A program made the position numbers and the translations under genes. DNA of 64,000 nucleotides from Selenomonadaceae bacterium (GTDB taxonomy: Bacteria > Bacillota > Negativicutes > Selenomonadales > Selenomonadaceae): assembly GCA_024698045.1 (NCBI GenBank), contig JAILRS010000010.1:1-64000 (forward strand), in the 5' to 3' direction. Positions 16,825 to 26,278 of the stretch are shown piece after piece. Position 1 is the stretch's first letter, and every line of letters begins with the position of its first letter. The notes beneath the pieces were generated by a model. It made no database searches and was not told the origin of the DNA. It was given only the letters and a program-made list of their open reading frames with translations.

Positions 16825-17247
16825 TTAATCCTCTTCGTCGAAGAGATGACCGATAACGAAGAAAGTTGCATTGGCTTTGGCGTAAAGTTTTCCGTTAGCA
16901 TCTACAATCTTGCAATCGCATACCATGGTTTTTCTGCCGTTGTGCAAGACTTCCGCTTGCGTGATGATGTGATTGCCGGTCATTATCGCGTGCATAAATT
17001 CGATTGTCATTGAGATTGTCACAACACGTTTGTTGAGCATCAAACACTTTGCGCCCATTGCGGTATCTGCCATCGTCGTCAATACTCCGCCGTGTGCCAT
17101 CGAATATAAATTTGCGTGACGCGAATCGACTGTCAATTCCAAATGTGCCTCGCCGTCGTCCGTAGGTACTACTTCGACCTCCATGAAATCTATAACCGTA
17201 TTCTCATGAAAGAATTTTATGATTTCCTCCTGTGTGATTTGGCGCAT
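16825..17247 (-). CDS. PaaI-family hotdog thioesterase
   Basis: The 140-residue single hotdog domain has the family pattern ANLYSMAHGGVLTTMADTAMG, in which the conserved H-G-G segment lies at the start of the central helix, then ISMTIEFMHAIM and KLYAKANATFFV. Members hydrolyse acyl-CoA, often aromatic or short-chain; the substrate here is unknown. TTTCCTCC-type purine-rich sequence precedes the ATG on the minus strand. It stands alone at the junction with the divergent plus-strand cluster. Confidence 0.85.
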   Translation of the reverse strand: MRQITQEEIIKFFHENTVIDFMEVEVVPTDDGEAHLELTVDSRHANLYSMAHGGVLTTMADTAMGAKCLMLNKRVVTISMTIEFMHAIMTGNHIITQAEVLHNGRKTMVCDCKIVDANGKLYAKANATFFVIGHLFDEED

Positions 17248-17356
17248 TGATTTTCCCTCTTTCGATTGTGATAGATTTTGCTTGAACGGCGGAATTTTAT
17301 CACAGGCGCAGGAAAAATCAAATTTGTAACGTAGAATTTATATGGGAGGGATTAAA

Positions 17357-19552
17357 ATGATTAAAATTGCGGTACTCGGCACGGGCAAAATTATTCCCGA
17401 GGCGATTGGCGCATTACAGGAGTCCGGCAAATTTCGAGTTGTAAAAATTTGGGGACGTGAACACAGTCGCGAAAGAGTTGCGGAACTTGCCGAAAGATTT
17501 AACATTGTAGATTTTACCACTAATCTCGACGATATCGCTGACGACCCCTCAATCGACTTCGTTTACATCGGAGTGATTAATTCTGTCCATCACGTTTACG
17601 CCGAAAGGTTTCTTAATGCCGGCAAGAATGTCATACATTCCGACCCACCGGTTCGCGGCGGCGGCAAAACCAAAACCACCGAACAAAAGCAACACGAAAA
17701 AAAATTGCGCGAACGCCGTAACGCTATCGCCGTCCTGCGCGGTGTTTCTATTCGTATGCCCCTCTTGATTTACGGCGCAGATATTCCTATCGATGAAGAT
17801 TTTACTATCGATATGTTCCTTGACGATAAAATTGTCGACCAAGAAAGTTGGCAGGAGTTCATGCCAAAAGGTATCACCAAAAAAATTTTCAAAGATAAAA
17901 TTATGCAGTACTACGATCGCGATATTTTCGTAGCCGCAGGGCGCAATATCCGATATAAAACCAAAGAAGCCGATAACCTTCCGCCGCTTGAACGTGTCGA
18001 CGCTATAATAGAAATTTTTTCCCACTTCAAGAACCCCGACAAGGAAACTGTTTTGACGCCGTGGAATGTCGTTGATTTACATATGTCATCAGCTTTCGAC
18101 CCAAATTTTTTCGACGAACAATTTTTCAAAAAACGTAAAAAGGTACTCGAGATTAATTCTAAGTCGGGGCTGTATCCGCTTTGGGTCGCCCGTACAATTT
18201 ATAGCAACGTATTCGGAAATTTTTCATCAGGCAACAGCAGTAATATCTTGTATAACTATTGGCTTGATATCGTCAGAGATAATATTTTCGTGATTTGCAA
18301 AACCCCAATGGCTGTGTCTATCACGCGGCGCACTCTCCTCGGCTTCCGCAACGGCGTTGTTAATGCTATATTCTACGACAACATTATCAACGTTCTAAAG
18401 TTTAATCAGGATAAATTTATCACGGACGTTAAGTCAAAAAAATTTTGGAACAAAGGAAATAAAAACATGAAATTTGATGCCGTTGTAGGCAATCCGCCCT
18501 ATCAAAGTGCAGCTAAAGGCGATAACAAAAATTATACAGCTCCCGTCTATCCGCTTTTTATGGAGGCGGCTTTTAGACTTGCGCCTATAACCTCATTGAT
18601 TACACCTGCGCGATTTTTATTTAATGCCGGCGGCACGAAAAAAGAATTTAACGAACGAATACTCAACGATGAACATTTTACGATTATCAAACATTGTCCG
18701 GATTCAAGCGAACTTTTCCCGACTTCCGATATCAAAGGCGGTATTGTAATCTTTTGCTATATTAAAGAAGATGACACTGACAAAAACAAAACTGATAAAA
18801 ATAAAACTGACAAAGATAAAAAACCAGAGGCAATTAAAATATTTATCCCGTTTGATGAGTTGAAATCTATTCATCAAAAAGTAGTCGTCAACAACGAAAA
18901 TTTTAAACCGTTAAGCGATATTATTTATTCACGTTCAATTTATACACTCACAAAAAAATTTCATGATGAAAATCCTTCTGCTATTGAAAAAATGAGCGAA
19001 GGTAATACATCACCAGTCTTTACAAATATTTTTGAGCGATTCCCAGAATTTTTCTTTGTAACTAAGCCAAATGACGATAAGGAATATATTCAGATATATG
19101 GAAGGTTTGAAGGCGAAAGAGTTTTCCGATGGACACGCAAAGATTATATTTCCAATCACGAAAGTTTGGATAAATACAAGGTATTTGTTCCAGACTCAAA
19201 CGGTTCGGGAGCGATTGGAGAAGTAGTGAGTACACCGCTTGTCGGCTCGCCGCTTGTCGGCTGTACACAGACCTTTATAACGGTCGGAGCGTTCGATACA
19301 GCTATGGAAGCCCAGGCGTGCAAACTATACATCGAGACCAAATTTGCGCGGGCTATGTTGGGCATACTGAAGGTCACGCAGCATAATCCGCCGGCAACTT
19401 GGGCGAAAGTTCCGATGCAAGATTTTACAGCGGCTTCGGATATCGATTGGAGCAAAACCGTCGCAGAAATTGACGCGCAACTTTATCGCAAATATAATCT
19501 GACGGAAGAGGAAATAAAATTCATAGAGAGTCATGTAAAAGCGATGGATTAA
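17357..19552 (+). CDS. Chimera: Gfo/Idh/MocA NAD-binding domain fused to the methylase half of an Eco57I-like restriction-modification protein
   Basis: Residues 1 to about 95 are a Gfo/Idh/MocA Rossmann domain (IKIAVLGTGKI, then DFVYIGVINSVHHVYAERFLNAGKNVI), cut where EKP should follow. The frame then continues into the middle of a large helicase-methylase restriction protein: RERRNAIAVLRGVSIRMPLL, SHFKNPDKETVLTPW, SAM motif LEINSKSGLYPLW, catalytic motif IV in VVGNPPYQ, a target-recognition region with a DKNKT low-complexity repeat, and the usual C-terminus (YNLTEEEIKFIESHVK). The helicase/nuclease part is missing. GGGAGG six bases before the ATG at 17357 fixes the start. The methylase part could still be active on adenine, but specificity is unknown. 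It leads the operon with KAS III and the glycosyltransferase. Confidence 0.85.
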   Translation: MIKIAVLGTGKIIPEAIGALQESGKFRVVKIWGREHSRERVAELAERFNIVDFTTNLDDIADDPSIDFVYIGVINSVHHVYAERFLNAGKNVIHSDPPVRGGGKTKTTEQKQHEKKLRERRNAIAVLRGVSIRMPLLIYGADIPIDEDFTIDMFLDDKIVDQESWQEFMPKGITKKIFKDKIMQYYDRDIFVAAGRNIRYKTKEADNLPPLERVDAIIEIFSHFKNPDKETVLTPWNVVDLHMSSAFDPNFFDEQFFKKRKKVLEINSKSGLYPLWVARTIYSNVFGNFSSGNSSNILYNYWLDIVRDNIFVICKTPMAVSITRRTLLGFRNGVVNAIFYDNIINVLKFNQDKFITDVKSKKFWNKGNKNMKFDAVVGNPPYQSAAKGDNKNYTAPVYPLFMEAAFRLAPITSLITPARFLFNAGGTKKEFNERILNDEHFTIIKHCPDSSELFPTSDIKGGIVIFCYIKEDDTDKNKTDKNKTDKDKKPEAIKIFIPFDELKSIHQKVVVNNENFKPLSDIIYSRSIYTLTKKFHDENPSAIEKMSEGNTSPVFTNIFERFPEFFFVTKPNDDKEYIQIYGRFEGERVFRWTRKDYISNHESLDKYKVFVPDSNGSGAIGEVVSTPLVGSPLVGCTQTFITVGAFDTAMEAQACKLYIETKFARAMLGILKVTQHNPPATWAKVPMQDFTAASDIDWSKTVAEIDAQLYRKYNLTEEEIKFIESHVKAMD

Positions 19553-19565
19553 TCGGAGGTTTGAA

Positions 19566-20576
19566 ATGTTTGCGAAGATACGAGCGATATCAAGTTATCT
19601 GCCTGCGCAGATAGAAAACAATTCGGATATAGTCGAGAAAAGATTCATGAAGAAAATCGGCGTGGAAAGTCGGCACATAGCCGCGGCGGAAGAAACTTCG
19701 GGCGATTTGGCGTACGCCGCGGCGGAAAAACTTTTTGCGGAAAATAACATTGACCGTCAAACGACGGATTTTATTTTGCTGTGCACGCAGCACCCCGATT
19801 ATCAGATGCCGCACACTTCGGCGCAACTGCAAAGCCGATTAGGTTTGGGCAAAAACGTCGGGACGCTTGATATCGGATTAGGGTGTTCGGGCTATGTTTA
19901 CGGTTTGGCGGTAGCGAAGGGCTTGATAGAAAGCGGACTGGCACGACGGATATTATTTTTGACGTCAAGCGTCTACACGAAATACATAAACAAGCGGGAT
20001 ACATCAGTTCGCCCGTTATTCGGCGACGGAGCCACGGCGACATGGCTTGAGGGCGCAGAGGACACCCGGGAAAGTTTGCGTGCGTTTGTGTTCGGTACGG
20101 ACGGCTCTCGTTACGACAAATTGATAATCCCCGTTGGCGGCAGTAGGTATATGCCGCGCGAAACAGCCGAAGAATTTTCCACGGACGAAAACAACAATTA
20201 CCGTTCAAACTATGAAGTGTATATGGACGGGATGGCGATAACACATTTTACGTTGCGAGAAGTGCCGAAACTGGTTGAAGATGTCTTGAGTTTGGCGCAG
20301 CTGACGCGCGGCGATTTAGACTACTGTATCTTTCACCAGGCGAACAAATTCATGATGACATTTCTGCGCGATAAAGCCGGCTTAAACGAAGTGCCCTTCC
20401 TGAACGAAATCACGACGACGGGCAATATAGTATCGGGTAGTGTACCGTTGGGCATAGAGCAAGTAGTAAAGACAGAGGGCGCGGAAAAATTACGGCGCGT
20501 GATGTTGGCAGGGTTCGGGGTTGGATTGAGTTGGGCAGGATGTATAGCGGACTTGACAAGTCTTGCGAAAAGTTGA
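19566..20576 (+). CDS. 3-oxoacyl-ACP synthase III family protein (KAS III-like)
   Basis: The 336-residue thiolase-fold enzyme keeps the KAS III triad: Cys107 in DIGLGCSGYVYGL, His257 in CIFHQANKFM and Asn287 in TTTGNIVSGSVPLG. FGDGATATWLE is also typical. FabH starts fatty-acid synthesis from acetyl-CoA and malonyl-ACP; FabH-like paralogues outside fatty-acid operons often make special acyl chains or sugar decorations. The gene begins 13 bases after the chimera and ends 11 bases before a glycosyltransferase, so a role in making or modifying a surface glycan is more likely than housekeeping lipid synthesis. GGAGG precedes the ATG. Confidence 0.87.
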   Translation: MFAKIRAISSYLPAQIENNSDIVEKRFMKKIGVESRHIAAAEETSGDLAYAAAEKLFAENNIDRQTTDFILLCTQHPDYQMPHTSAQLQSRLGLGKNVGTLDIGLGCSGYVYGLAVAKGLIESGLARRILFLTSSVYTKYINKRDTSVRPLFGDGATATWLEGAEDTRESLRAFVFGTDGSRYDKLIIPVGGSRYMPRETAEEFSTDENNNYRSNYEVYMDGMAITHFTLREVPKLVEDVLSLAQLTRGDLDYCIFHQANKFMMTFLRDKAGLNEVPFLNEITTTGNIVSGSVPLGIEQVVKTEGAEKLRRVMLAGFGVGLSWAGCIADLTSLAKS

Positions 20577-20587
20577 GGGCGGTGTAA

Positions 20588-23500
20588 ATGGCGAAAGGCA
20601 AGAAAAAAAAATCCGTCAATAACACGGGCGCGACGGGTGGCAAAAAACCGTTGGTAAGTGTGATATTGACGAGTTACAATCACGGCGAATATATATGTGC
20701 GGCGATAGAAAGTGTCTTGAATCAAACATTCACGGACTATGAATTGTTGATAGTGGACGACGGGAGCCGCGATGACAGCCGCGAAAAAATAAAGAGTTAT
20801 AACGATCCTCGGATAAAATTATTTTTGTACGAAGAGAATCGCGGCACGGTCATAGCGATAAACGAAGTGATAAAGTCTGCGCAGGGGAAATATATAGCTG
20901 TGCATCATTCGGATGACATGTGGACGCCGACGAAATTGGAAAAACAAATTGCTTACCTTGAGGAGCATGAAGAGTGTTCGGGGTGTTTCACGTGGGTAAA
21001 TTTTATTGACGAGAACGGCGAAATATACGAGCCGGACAAAAGCGATTCATACAGCAAAATATTTGAGCAGGAAAATAAAAGCCGAGCGCAATGGCTGAAT
21101 TATTTTTTCTATCAGTCGAATTGTCTGTGTCATCCTTCGGCGGTAGTACGTCGTGCGGCGTACGAAAATTATCGGCTGTTGGATTTGCATGGCTATTGGC
21201 AATTGCCCGATTATCTGATGTGGATACGTTTATGTTTCAATGCGGAAATATACATCATGCCCGAGCGTTTGACGTTGTTCCGCTTACGGCGTACGCGGCA
21301 GGAAAATTTTTCTGCGATATCGTTTGAAAAATTAGTGCGACAGGAGTTAGAGTTTTCGTTTATCGTGAAGGAATTTGTCAACCGCTTTGACGACGACAAA
21401 TTTTTCTTGGAAGTATTTCCCGAGGCGGAACGTTATGTAGTTGACGGGCAAATCAATCGGCGATATGCCTTGGCGCGAATGTGTTTAGCGCGGAAAGATA
21501 CGGCACAATCGTCGTTCAGATTAGTGGGCTTAAATTTGCTGAAAGATTTGTTAAGTTCGGCGGAAGATGCTGCGCAGATAAAAAAACTGTACGGCTACGA
21601 CGAAAAAAGTTATCTGCATGACGGCGCGTCTTATGACGTATTCAATTTGTCGAAAACATTGGCGACGCTTGACACCGAACTTTTCATCTTCACGGACGAA
21701 TATAAACGCGTCGGGGATAAAATCATCAGCATAGACGGGGAGAAAAAATTTTACTGCAGATTTGATTTCACGAGCGACGAACCGATAACGGCGATAAGAT
21801 TCGACCCCGACAAGAAAAACATTTCGGCAAAGATAAATCGAGTACTGATAAACGGTGCGGCGCAAAAAAGTTGTCGGGATAACGCGGCGCAAGAGTCTGA
21901 TGGCTTCCGCAGATTTTTGACGAGCGATCCGCAATTTATTTTTGATGTCGACGGAATAAAAGGGCGTGTGACGGTTGAAATTTTCGGTGAGATTGAAGAA
22001 AACTTCACGGGGAAATTAGATGCGAAAATCACGGAAATAAGTACAAAAGCTGAAAGATTGGCGCAGGAAGTCGACGAGCTGAATCAAAAGATAAACGAAT
22101 TAAACTACACAAATTTAACATTGCAAAATAATGCGGCGCGCTTGGAAAAATCGAATGCGAAGATGGAAAGACAACTCGATGAAGTTATCGCGGCGAATAC
22201 GGATTTGCAAATTGCCAACGAACAATTGCGGCAGGAGCAGAAGATGAAATTGCCGAAATCGTGGATGTCGAATCCGTATCTTTATCGGCTGAATCGTTGG
22301 CTTGATTACGATTCGGAAGATAAATCATTGGCGGTACTGCGCTTGTTCTCGAAAATGTTACCGGTCAACGGTGATACGAAAGACGTACTGAAGGATAAAT
22401 TTTATACGACATTCGCGCCGTTTTTGAAAAACAGTGCGCGCTACAAAATTTGGCGTATGGCACGAGTTGAGCCGACGGAAAATATAGTAGTGAAGATGTA
22501 CGAGATACAAGGCACGTTGAATTTTTTCAAGGAAGAACATTTTGAGCAACCGGGAAAAATAGCTATACAGGCGCACATATTTTATTTGGATTTGCTGGAA
22601 GAAATGGCGGATTACTGCGCCAATATGCCGTATAAATTCGACGCGTTAATCTCGATTGTGGACGACAGTGCGATAAAACAAATAAACAGTGTGTTCGGGA
22701 AAATACCAAATGTAGACAGAGTAATAGTTCGTGTTGTCCCGAATCGTGGGCGCGATGTTGCTCCCTTCCTGGTTGGTTTCGGCGATATCATTCCCGAATA
22801 TGATTTTGTCTTGCACATTCATTCCAAAAAATCACTTTACGCAGGTAGCGAACAAAAGAAATGGCGCAGCGCATTATTTTCGTCGTTGATAGGTTCCGAA
22901 AAGAGTATCCGCAGAATTTTCAAGGCATTTGTCGACGATGAGGATGTCGGTGTAATTTATCCCGCACCGTCGGAAAATATTCCGTATCCGTCATTTACAT
23001 GGCTATCAAATCTGGCAGTCGGGCAGAAATTATTAGAGCGAACGAAGATAGAGCCGAACAGAACGAGTTACTTTGATTTTCCTGCAGGCACAATGTTTTG
23101 GGCGCGGACACGGGCGTTAAAAAAATTTTTCCAAATAGGCTTGACGTTTGAAGATTTCCCGAAGGAAGGCGGACAAAATGACGGGACAATAGCGCATGCC
23201 TTTGAGCGTTCGATATTATTGGCGGCACGAACCGAAGGCATGAAGTACTACGAATTCGATCCGTTGACGTCGGCTTATTCGATAAACTTCGGCAGTAAAA
23301 ATTTGTGGCAATACTACGGGCGCACGCCGAAGGAAGTACATGAATGCATAATAAATCCGCCGAAAATCGTATCGTTTGATTTGTTTGATACATTGTTGAT
23401 GCGCTACGTTGCCAAACCGGAACACGTCAACGAAATAATCAACATCAAGGTAAATAAATTTTTAGGTTGCGAAATAGATTTCCCGAAGGTCAGACGGGAG

Positions 23501-24637
23501 GCGGAAGAAGAGGCGCAACGAATCAACGGCAAAAATGTTACGCTCAATGATATCTACAAAAGTTTCGGATTGCTGACGGGTTTTGATTACAAGATTTGCG
23601 ATAAGATTCTTAACTTGGAAATTGAAACCGAAATAAATTTGGCATTGCCGCGAGAAGAAATTGTAGAGTTGATGAAATACGCAATCGAGTTGAGTAAACA
23701 GATTTGGATAACGGAAGACACGTGTTTACAGACGCCCGATGTCGACAGGCTGTTGCGGAAATGCGGCATCACCGATTACGACAAATTAATGTTGTCATGC
23801 GAAACGGGCTTGCGGAAAGACAACGCAACTCTTTGGGAATATTTAGTCGGGAAAAATTTTACATCGCCCTTAAAATTCATGCACATAGGCGACAACGAAT
23901 CGGCAGATATACAGATGTCATGTGACAGACATATTTGCGGCTATCACTTGATGAGCGCGATAAATTTGTTCGGGCAGACACCGATAGGCAGAATTTTATT
24001 GGAACATATCGGCGGAAATATGTCGCTGTATTCGGGAATTTGTTTGGGCATTATCCTTGCGAAAAAATTTCACAATCCCTTCCGACTCAACGCAATGTAT
24101 ACCGACGGCACGAATTGCCTAATCTTGAAAGATTTCCGCGAGTTGGGTTATTGGCTGTACGGTGTACCGCTGTTGACATTTATGTTATGGCTGTCTGCGC
24201 AGGTGAAGGCAGACGAAGTAAAATCATTGCTGTTCACGGCGCGCGCGGGCAATTTACGGGATTTGTATCAGCTGGTGACGGAAGAATTAAATATTCCGAT
24301 GATATTGGTGGAGAGCGGCGACGAAGCAGGCGATTGCAATGCGGTCGTCGATTTAACCGAATACCGATTGGGCGACGGGCGACGTGTTTCTTTCACGGAA
24401 GAAATTGATAACGCGGCATTACTGGAAAAAATTTTGACTGCGCCTTCGGGCAATGACGAGGCTGCCAACGAAATTCGTGACGGCGCTATCGAGTTTTTCG
24501 AGGATGTCACGGAAATTTTCGGCGATATTCTTTCCTTCGTGCCCATAGACAAAAATTTAGTCAATGCCTGGCTTATTGCTTTTGACGGAGATAAAAATAT
24601 CATTGCGCAGAATTTGAAAGACACTTTGAATTTCTGA
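20588..24637 (+). CDS. Multidomain surface-polysaccharide protein: GT2, coiled coil, RgpF-like, HAD
   Basis: The 1349 residues carry four parts. GT2 glycosyltransferase (about 20-240): PLVSVILTSYNHGEYI, LIVDDGSRDDS and metal-binding HHSDDMW. A predicted coiled coil (about 475-545; LAQEVDELNQKINELN). A rhamnan-synthesis RgpF-like domain (about 655-870): KIAIQAHIFYLDLLEEM, PNRGRDVAPFL, FVLHIHSKKS. A HAD-like domain (about 910-1130): FDLFDTLL nucleophile motif, then LKFMHIGDNESADI. The last 200 residues are not recognised. It probably builds or trims a cell-surface polysaccharide at the inner membrane. It is the last gene of the plus-strand operon and is followed by a strong terminator. Confidence 0.85.
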   Translation: MAKGKKKKSVNNTGATGGKKPLVSVILTSYNHGEYICAAIESVLNQTFTDYELLIVDDGSRDDSREKIKSYNDPRIKLFLYEENRGTVIAINEVIKSAQGKYIAVHHSDDMWTPTKLEKQIAYLEEHEECSGCFTWVNFIDENGEIYEPDKSDSYSKIFEQENKSRAQWLNYFFYQSNCLCHPSAVVRRAAYENYRLLDLHGYWQLPDYLMWIRLCFNAEIYIMPERLTLFRLRRTRQENFSAISFEKLVRQELEFSFIVKEFVNRFDDDKFFLEVFPEAERYVVDGQINRRYALARMCLARKDTAQSSFRLVGLNLLKDLLSSAEDAAQIKKLYGYDEKSYLHDGASYDVFNLSKTLATLDTELFIFTDEYKRVGDKIISIDGEKKFYCRFDFTSDEPITAIRFDPDKKNISAKINRVLINGAAQKSCRDNAAQESDGFRRFLTSDPQFIFDVDGIKGRVTVEIFGEIEENFTGKLDAKITEISTKAERLAQEVDELNQKINELNYTNLTLQNNAARLEKSNAKMERQLDEVIAANTDLQIANEQLRQEQKMKLPKSWMSNPYLYRLNRWLDYDSEDKSLAVLRLFSKMLPVNGDTKDVLKDKFYTTFAPFLKNSARYKIWRMARVEPTENIVVKMYEIQGTLNFFKEEHFEQPGKIAIQAHIFYLDLLEEMADYCANMPYKFDALISIVDDSAIKQINSVFGKIPNVDRVIVRVVPNRGRDVAPFLVGFGDIIPEYDFVLHIHSKKSLYAGSEQKKWRSALFSSLIGSEKSIRRIFKAFVDDEDVGVIYPAPSENIPYPSFTWLSNLAVGQKLLERTKIEPNRTSYFDFPAGTMFWARTRALKKFFQIGLTFEDFPKEGGQNDGTIAHAFERSILLAARTEGMKYYEFDPLTSAYSINFGSKNLWQYYGRTPKEVHECIINPPKIVSFDLFDTLLMRYVAKPEHVNEIINIKVNKFLGCEIDFPKVRREAEEEAQRINGKNVTLNDIYKSFGLLTGFDYKICDKILNLEIETEINLALPREEIVELMKYAIELSKQIWITEDTCLQTPDVDRLLRKCGITDYDKLMLSCETGLRKDNATLWEYLVGKNFTSPLKFMHIGDNESADIQMSCDRHICGYHLMSAINLFGQTPIGRILLEHIGGNMSLYSGICLGIILAKKFHNPFRLNAMYTDGTNCLILKDFRELGYWLYGVPLLTFMLWLSAQVKADEVKSLLFTARAGNLRDLYQLVTEELNIPMILVESGDEAGDCNAVVDLTEYRLGDGRRVSFTEEIDNAALLEKILTAPSGNDEAANEIRDGAIEFFEDVTEIFGDILSFVPIDKNLVNAWLIAFDGDKNIIAQNLKDTLNF

Positions 24638-24650
24638 GCGATACAAAAAT

Positions 24651-24692
24651 AAAAATCCCCGACGGTTATAAAAACTGTCGGGGAAATTTTTT
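24651..24692. terminator. Bidirectional terminator between glycosyltransferase gene and thrC
   Basis: CCCCGACGGT pairs with ACTGTCGGGG (one mismatch). It is flanked by an A-run on the left and seven T on the right, so it can stop both converging genes. The same sequence type recurs at 53241-53278. Confidence 0.88.
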
Positions 24693-24734
24693 TACAATCG
24701 TGTTCGGGTTGATACTATCTTTACAATCGAAATA

Positions 24735-26252
24735 TCAGGCTTTACCGGCGGAGGCGAATTTTATTACACGGTCGGGCATTTCGTCCTTATCGCAAATATC
24801 TTCGTGCAAAACTTTCGCCGTGGCAAGCGATGCCAAATTTTTCGGTACGCGCATTCCCGTCAAATCGAAAAGCTTTGTAATCTGGTCTAAATCGTCAACG
24901 CCGTCAACAGATTGCCCCAGAGCCGTTAAGACAGCCGATGTGAATTTATACGGACTTGCAGTCGAGGCAGTCAAAACGGGCGTCAAATCGCCTGTGGAGG
25001 AGCGATATTTACTTAATGCCGTCACTGCGACCGCCGTATGTGTATCCATTGTGTATTTAAAGACATCGTATATACGTTTGATAAAAAGTTTCGTTTCGTC
25101 TTCGGTGACATATTCGGCATAGAAAATTTTATCTAACTTCGCTTTCAATTTGCCGTCGATTTTGTACTTGCCTTTGCTGTTTAAGTCCTTCATGTATTGA
25201 CTGACGCGTTTGTAATCGCCGCCCGTCTCGTGATAGAGCAGACGCTCGAGATTACTCGAAATAAGAATATCCATTGACGGAGTAATAGTCTTGAAAAATT
25301 CGCGTTCGCGATTGTAAACGCCGGTATTAAAAAATTCGGTGAGCACGTTGTTAATATTCGACGCGCAAATTAATTTGTTGACGGGCAATCCCATTTTGTA
25401 AGCGTAGTATGCCGCCAAAATATTTCCGAAATTACCCGTAGGCACGCAGATATTAATTTTGTCGCCGAGTTTGATTTTTTCGTCCTTGACCATTTCGACG
25501 TAACCGGAGAAGTAATAAACGATTTGCGGAACGAGACGCCCCCAGTTAATCGAATTGGCGGAACTCAATTTGACGCCGACTTTTTCCAATTCATTGCGCA
25601 GATTTTTATCGCCGAAAATTTTCTTGACGCCCGTTTGAGCATCGTCGAAATTTCCGCGCACGGCAGTAACATTGACATTATTGCCGACTTGCGTGACCAT
25701 TTGCAGTCGTTGAATTTTGCTGACACCGCCATCGGGATAAAATACCATAACTTTTGTTTGCGGTACATCTGCGAATCCTGCCAACGCCGCTTTACCCGTA
25801 TCGCCCGAAGTTGCTACCAATATCAAAATTTCTTTTGTTTCGCCGACTTTCTTTAACGCCATACGCATCAAATGCGGCAACATCTGCAACGCCACATCTT
25901 TAAATGCACTAGTAGGGCCGTGCCATAATTCCATTGACGCGACAACCGTTTCGGGTCTTTTGGGATCTTGCACCAAAAACATCAGCGGCACTCTTCTTTG
26001 TACATCAAACCAGTTGTAAGCCAGTTCGGAGCATTCGCCCAATTCGTCTTCGGTGTAGTCGGTTAAAAATTTTTCAAGTAACCAAATTGCGCGTTGTTCG
26101 TAGGTTTTTGTTTTCAGTGTATCGATTTCTTCCAATGAAACTTTCGGAATTGATTCGGGCACAAATAATCCGCCGTCGGATGCCAAGCCCTGTAATATCG
26201 CCTCCGCTGAATTTATCGGTTTAATTTTTGAACGAGTACTTACATATTTCAA
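24735..26252 (-). CDS. thrC: Threonine synthase
   Basis: The 505-residue PLP enzyme has the ThrC hallmarks: YVSTR at the start, LWHGPTSAFKDVALQMLP with the PLP lysine, ATSGDTGKAAL, and the phosphate-binding CVPTGNFGNILAAYYA. It converts O-phosphohomoserine to threonine. The start is a TTG with AAGGGG eight bases upstream. It follows the pseudo-ATPase gene by 26 bases on the same strand and is closed by a shared bidirectional terminator. No threonine attenuator or T-box is visible in the short upstream gap. Confidence 0.95.
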   Translation of the reverse strand: MKYVSTRSKIKPINSAEAILQGLASDGGLFVPESIPKVSLEEIDTLKTKTYEQRAIWLLEKFLTDYTEDELGECSELAYNWFDVQRRVPLMFLVQDPKRPETVVASMELWHGPTSAFKDVALQMLPHLMRMALKKVGETKEILILVATSGDTGKAALAGFADVPQTKVMVFYPDGGVSKIQRLQMVTQVGNNVNVTAVRGNFDDAQTGVKKIFGDKNLRNELEKVGVKLSSANSINWGRLVPQIVYYFSGYVEMVKDEKIKLGDKINICVPTGNFGNILAAYYAYKMGLPVNKLICASNINNVLTEFFNTGVYNREREFFKTITPSMDILISSNLERLLYHETGGDYKRVSQYMKDLNSKGKYKIDGKLKAKLDKIFYAEYVTEDETKLFIKRIYDVFKYTMDTHTAVAVTALSKYRSSTGDLTPVLTASTASPYKFTSAVLTALGQSVDGVDDLDQITKLFDLTGMRVPKNLASLATAKVLHEDICDKDEMPDRVIKFASAGKA

Positions 26253-26278
26253 TTATGAATCCCCTTTCGGTTTATCGG

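Noticed and set aside
17357..19552. Complete restriction-modification system
   Set aside because: The nuclease/helicase half is missing and no separate restriction gene lies nearby.
26253..26278. Threonine attenuator or T-box before thrC
   Set aside because: The gap is only 26 bases; no room or motif for a leader.
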